Source: JBNLAN01 sp050302175
Lineage (GTDB): Bacteria > Pseudomonadota > Zetaproteobacteria > Mariprofundales > Mariprofundaceae
Assembly (NCBI GenBank): GCA_050302175.1
Contig: JBNLAN010000011.1
Location: 22,589-86,588, forward strand
Direction: 5' to 3'
DNA length: 64,000 nucleotides
This document shows, one piece after another, positions 61,501-64,000 of the stretch. Position 1 is the stretch's first letter. The number at the start of each line of letters is the position of its first letter. The notes below the pieces were generated by a model that saw only the letters and a program-made list of their open reading frames with translations, was not told where the DNA came from and ran no database searches. A program made the position numbers and the translations under genes.

Positions 61501-62863
61501 TGGTATAGAGCGCAACAACACCATCCGGAATCGCACCGTTCGGCATCACATCCTGCCTGGATGGGCCGAAGGTATCCCAACCCGGCGGGCAGATTCCGCC
61601 GGGGAGCGTGCAGGCCTGAATATTGTTGTTGATATCCCATGCGACACCATTTTCATAGCGCGCATTGGTCGGCGGCACACGGCCACCGTTGACCTGAGGC
61701 AAAGGCTCTGGTGCATCCGCATCCATAAACGAACCGATGATCGAACCGGAAATAGCCGGGTTCCCTCCGGCATCGGAGCCGAGATTCTCAATGAAGGCAT
61801 GCCATGTCAGATAGCCGCCGAAAAAAGTGCCGGGATCGCCCGGCTTCAGGCTAACTTCCAACGAATGGCCAGCCTCTTCCGTATAGGTCTGGAACCAGCT
61901 CGGTGTCGCAGCAGCACGATTCGCATCACTCATATGAAGAAATGGGTTATCAGCCTGCGTCACCGGCGAAGCATCGGACTTCACCCGATATTCGCCGGGT
62001 GGCAGATCCCTGAAGTAGACATAGCCGGTCGGATCGGTTCCGCCCGGCCCGAAGACCATGCCATCGATTGTGGTAAAGGCTGTTTCCGCGCCAGTCAGTT
62101 TACACTGAACGGCTGTGGCCTTGTTGTTGATATCACCCTCTTCATCCCACACACAAACCTCAACGCCCTTCAGCGGCTTTTCGATGAGTGCGCCGTTATC
62201 ATTGCCATTGGTGAACTCATCGTAAAAGACGTAGTGCAGCAGGTTTGCCAGCTCCATCGTATTGGCCCTGCCGTCACCGGTCGTATCGACGGTCAGCGGC
62301 GGCAGATAAGCATCTTGCCCGCCGGTTGCCCATACCGATTCCGTGCCGGTGCCCCCGGCTTCGATGTGGGGGCCGGTCGGATGCACAAAGTTTCCTGCAG
62401 AGCCGAATCTGCCGTCATCCCAGGTGAACTCCCGGCTGGTTGAATCATGACCCGGAGCACTAAACATCACGACCAGATCGGTCACGTCCGGAGTGCCATC
62501 TGCTCCGGGCAAACCGGTCGTATTGGAAACCGCATCCGGAATCGTGGCTTCCCAGCAGTTGGCACCGCCAATGCCCATGGTGCCGTAAGCGACAACCGAT
62601 CCGTCACCCTGGCTCTGGATCGAAACCTGAGCATCGCTGATCGGCGGTGTATTGGCCGATGGTGCATAGTCGGTCGTGTAGTTCGGTATCGCCTCACCGA
62701 CCGCGTTAAGGGTGTAGGTCACCGTACCGTGACCGGTGTAGATACATCCTCCGATCGTAGAACCGCCCACGGCAGCAAATACATAACCGGTCGACAGCAA
62801 TACGATAAAAACAGATAAAAACAATTTTTGAATCAAGTAAGCGGCTGAAAATGTCGTTTTCAT
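58514..62863 (-). CDS. giant secreted protein with SdrD-B-like and beta-propeller-like repeats
   Basis: 1449 residues; the ATG at 62863 follows AGGAGGGG. A signal peptide (about 1-31, cleaved near VFA-AVG) is followed by beta-rich extracellular modules: Ca-binding-like T-G-D-G-x-A-N near 210, several B-type/carboxypeptidase-regulatory modules (GYVYFRDLPPGEYRVKSD; GNNVWDEDEEILQQGVTVNL at about 667; YEFRDVAPGTYRIEAVPPAG), then four repeats starting near residues 799, 865, 942 and 1001 built on DEDxLxFDG-x-Y-x-DGS-x-GL...DIDAL-x-DG, as in beta-propellers, and an Ig-like C-terminus. No LPxTG, PEP-CTERM or autotransporter domain is visible. Cysteines are scattered in likely disulfide pairs. Composition is rich in Gly, Thr, Asp and Ala. 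Probably a surface or matrix protein; its function is unknown. Confidence 0.85.
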   Translation of the reverse strand: MKTTFSAAYLIQKLFLSVFIVLLSTGYVFAAVGGSTIGGCIYTGHGTVTYTLNAVGEAIPNYTTDYAPSANTPPISDAQVSIQSQGDGSVVAYGTMGIGGANCWEATIPDAVSNTTGLPGADGTPDVTDLVVMFSAPGHDSTSREFTWDDGRFGSAGNFVHPTGPHIEAGGTGTESVWATGGQDAYLPPLTVDTTGDGRANTMELANLLHYVFYDEFTNGNDNGALIEKPLKGVEVCVWDEEGDINNKATAVQCKLTGAETAFTTIDGMVFGPGGTDPTGYVYFRDLPPGEYRVKSDASPVTQADNPFLHMSDANRAAATPSWFQTYTEEAGHSLEVSLKPGDPGTFFGGYLTWHAFIENLGSDAGGNPAISGSIIGSFMDADAPEPLPQVNGGRVPPTNARYENGVAWDINNNIQACTLPGGICPPGWDTFGPSRQDVMPNGAIPDGVVALYTIGDFPQLVAVVQLTQPASFNEPIGASFAITNVPAGQYEMFAFDAPLVNVPTVGVQVTVTAGNQANVGNILVPRFGARTMGFVMNNGAPVPGATVKTTYKLGDTKHAVTTNANGWFYNDFHPETEALGNIYVDIPDGASFRGKIITEDFQQIQAEGIGLLNPPVITTATHNAMNRLIQWSTLNYFVDLQVESIPADVGNVMGGVFYDQLAMGSWVGNNVWDEDEEILQQGVTVNLVDATTGAIVATTTTGKADKADAQKLGWVPAATMPVNEVGSVTAGPVTCSGCSQTTGTPGPMPGFYEFRDVAPGTYRIEAVPPAGSTTPYGKFYASINGNGTGIAGIAGTVRDEDILFFDGSNFHMFFDGSLAGLPGDADIDALHVVDHDTFYVSFAGAGTAQTVNIPAGITSPAFVADDEDVVLYDAGNWSLYFDGSAYGLGDLSGEDVDALAFLPDGRMVISTRGSANAGAASNVTPLVVSSTTGWTGTNPRPQDEDLLVFDGTGFDMYLDASDSNIVLNGSNEEDVMGASVAPNGDIYLTTLAAFASDIGVSGDGSDIFVCHAPVTGTVSSCGSGELFFNGVSAGLENLTATSYHESLDAISLAGLGLADTVVVTGGQNRRIDLATSTVNAAGGATFGVPLAGELEGGTFSGMGDLDPNPTSNWFDEATALKGTAMAMYDHNNYFLGVMFNGDPWCNWMNNAIYQPGTGGMSCSTSHPDYLAQSAEAERRFAPGVHRVNGNDPAFPLSNVPAYQGGPLLSSFYTNYDAMELNYTFGQGNFKSEAAWTPLVAQASLPVVNFCVTNIATTAIDNGGGSWGAVATVTVQDEAGFAVAGAVVDGTWTPTGGGATSSCIAAGNPTSSCSMSVQTVEPPSSLQTVFDITNVTGPTTGVNWVYNAALPGCVTTATVASPVAQAPGAVVVAPYSVNLVEKWEAHLSITGTAAQTDWSIDGSEIKTTGIPADVMWVVETGACSVPYSVAGGTITGTVNAPAGFGGVCP

Positions 62864-62959
62864 TTTCCCCTCCTCAATATTTTTAATCCCCAGTGTTGTG
62901 CCCGGCACTGATCGCTGAGCTGAGAGAACGCAACAGTAGCCACAAAAAACTTGCAGTCT

Positions 62960-62973
62960 TTGATATGGATCAA
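62960..62973. promoter_or_regulatory. perfect FNR/DNR-type operator
   Basis: TTGATATGGATCAA matches the consensus TTGAT-N4-ATCAA exactly. It lies in the 276-bp AT-rich gap between the giant secreted-protein gene (about 100 bp upstream of its start) and the DNR-like regulator gene (about 170 bp upstream of its start). Control of one or both genes by the encoded regulator or by a genomic FNR is expected. The rest of the gap shows no gene. Confidence 0.8.
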
Positions 62974-63139
62974 GTTCCTATGTCATAGCAATGAAATACC
63001 CTGAGTTATTGTTGCCATTTTCCCTGATATTTTTGTAATCTTTTGCCTTTGCCATTACCATTGGCACAAAAGGGTTATTGCCACGATTGTTCAAAAGGAG
63101 CTCTTATCGGTTTATCTATGAAATGAAAGGGAGGAGGAG

Positions 63140-63820
63140 ATGAAGGAACTTATCTCAATCCTGAGAGAGGTAACTCTATTCAAAGACTTGGAAGAGCCGC
63201 AGTTAAGATGCATTGCGAATAATGCCATTCCAATATCGCTAAAAAAGGGATCGTTCGTCTTTCATAAAGGCGATCTCTATAAAGGTCTTTATCTGATCAT
63301 TAAGGGCCGGGTTAAAAGCGTGTTTTTTTCACCCGAAGGCAAAGAGCATGTCATGCGAATTATCGGCACCGGTGAAAGCTTTGCCGATAGCGGTATGTTC
63401 ATCAATGCGCCACATCCGACAAGTGTCCAGGCGCTGAATAAGACACAGGCGTTGCTAATCAGCAAACAGTGTATTTTTCAGTGCCTCGACGAGGACCCCT
63501 CGTTTGCAATAAGCATTCTCTCCGGTCTTAACCAGCGTTTTCGTGATTACAGCGTGCAACGAGAAGCCATTACACTTCACTCCAGCGTACAACGCGTAAT
63601 CGGTTACCTGTTAAAAGATGGCGATACAAGTCAGCCCGATCTCAACAAACGCTTTGTTGTGCTGCCAGCCAATAAAAGCACGATTGCTTCGCATCTGAAT
63701 ATTACGCCTGAAACATTTTCCCGGGTTCTGTCGAACTTATGCTCCGAGGGGTCAATCAGTCAGAGTGGCAGCGTGATCAAAATCGAGAGTATGGAAAAAC
63801 TGGCCGTGCAGTTATATTAA
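63140..63820 (+). CDS. Crp/Fnr family regulator, DNR-like
   Basis: 226 residues. N-terminal beta-roll (FKDLEEPQLRCIANNA, SFVFHKGDLYKGLYLIIKGRVK, MRIIGTGESFADSGMF), long dimer helix, C-terminal winged helix with recognition segment STIASHLNITPETFSRVLSNL, where Glu and Ser-Arg are the residues that read TTGAT half sites in FNR/DNR. The N-terminal cysteine cluster of oxygen-sensing FNR is absent, which fits DNR-type, heme/NO-responsive regulators, though no heme ligand can be named. GGGAGGAGG precedes the ATG. A matching operator lies in the upstream region. Confidence 0.9.
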   Translation: MKELISILREVTLFKDLEEPQLRCIANNAIPISLKKGSFVFHKGDLYKGLYLIIKGRVKSVFFSPEGKEHVMRIIGTGESFADSGMFINAPHPTSVQALNKTQALLISKQCIFQCLDEDPSFAISILSGLNQRFRDYSVQREAITLHSSVQRVIGYLLKDGDTSQPDLNKRFVVLPANKSTIASHLNITPETFSRVLSNLCSEGSISQSGSVIKIESMEKLAVQLY

Positions 63821-63878
63821 CGCCTGACGCGCAGATTCCGAACCGATGGAGAGAGGAATGGACGGAACCACCAACCCA

Positions 63879-63960
63879 CTACTGCGCCGTGATCGTGAAG
63901 AAGGTGAACAAGAAAACCCGCTCGAAGACCGGCATCGCCGAACTGCTGCGCGAGTTCTAA
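63879..63960 (+). pseudogene. duplicated 3' fragment of dapD (direct repeat copy 2)
   Basis: In frame it codes for YCAVIVKKVNKKTRSKTGIAELLREF-stop (26 residues; compare YCAVIVKKVDEKTRAKTGITELLRE at the end of DapD). Nucleotide identity to 58363-58439 is about 87 percent without gaps. Nothing upstream of TAC at 63880 resembles dapD, so it is a tail fragment without start. Its own terminator follows. Either this is the original chromosomal dapD end displaced by an insertion that brought a new one, or the reverse. Confidence 0.88.
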
Positions 63961-63978
63961 GACTCACGACTCCAATGC

Positions 63979-64000
63979 AAAGGGCGTTTCGGCGCCCTTT
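63979..64000 (+). terminator. Rho-independent terminator after the dapD fragment
   Basis: AAAGGGCG pairs with CGCCCTTT around TTTCGG; the expected T run continues past the window edge. Confidence 0.75.

Noticed and set aside
60356..62443. Plus-strand frames of 325-369 codons opposite the giant secreted protein
   Set aside because: Antisense shadows of a repetitive, GC-rich gene with signal peptide and strong ribosome-binding site on the other strand.

Overview
The window is bacterial chromosome of moderate GC content, gene dense, with two tRNA genes and no rRNA, CRISPR array, integrase or transposase that I can see. The gene set (M48 and LolA-like envelope proteins, Omp85-like barrel, ksgA, tpiA-secG, the BioF-H-C-D route, succinylase lysine pathway, Dxs/IspA) is that of a Gram-negative proteobacterium. 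Carboxynorspermidine synthase and decarboxylase, many small signalling proteins and a DNR-type regulator would fit a marine or microaerobic lineage such as the Zetaproteobacteria. That assignment is inference, not shown by the sequence.

Layout. 1-6.2 kb: 3' part of lon, a CHASE2-Ser/Thr kinase and an unknown conserved-looking protein. 6.3-11.9 kb: an AT-rich lipoprotein gene, then a compact minus-strand operon xseB-ispA-dxs-SH3 protein-M48 protease-tlyA. 12-15.3 kb: lipB, a cyclic-nucleotide-domain protein, psd-pssA (phosphatidylethanolamine synthesis). 15.3-19.5 kb: polyamine genes (agmatinase, carboxynorspermidine synthase and decarboxylase) around an MgtC-like protein. 19.5-30 kb: hybrid histidine kinase, two related single-domain response regulators, murI, a HerA-like ATPase, two unknown ORFs, thiE-like gene, DUF2782 protein, plsC, nudF. 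30-34.2 kb: bioFHCD, then comF-grxC-carbonic anhydrase. 35.1-35.7 kb: a single integron-type gene cassette with an attC site and a tiny leader ORF. 35.7-40.3 kb: ksgA, tpiA-secG-tRNA-Leu, an RRM protein, a PfkB kinase, small proteins. 40.3-47.5 kb: an eight-gene minus-strand operon coding for a DUF2141 protein, two outer-membrane barrels, a LolCDE/MacB-like ABC transporter, a LolA-like protein and a LytS/LytTR two-component system. 47.7-58.4 kb: tRNA-Glu, thiI, argH-lipoprotein-dapC-PLP decarboxylase, a GNAT/C39-protease protein paired with an RLAN-type ATP-grasp ligase, a DUF2817 hydrolase, dapD. 58.5-63.8 kb: a 1449-residue secreted protein divergent from a DNR/FNR-type regulator, with a perfect FNR-type operator between them.

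The most unusual signals are insertions bracketed by duplicated gene ends. A 69-bp copy of the 3' end of the HerA-like gene recurs 837 bp downstream, after one unknown ORF, and a weaker third copy follows a second ORF. Independently, the last 26 codons or so of dapD recur 5.5 kb downstream, beyond the giant secreted protein and its regulator, again followed by a terminator. Neither locus carries a recombinase. Together with the attC cassette beside the carbonic anhydrase gene, the window shows three places where accessory genes have been slotted in behind housekeeping genes while leaving those genes intact.
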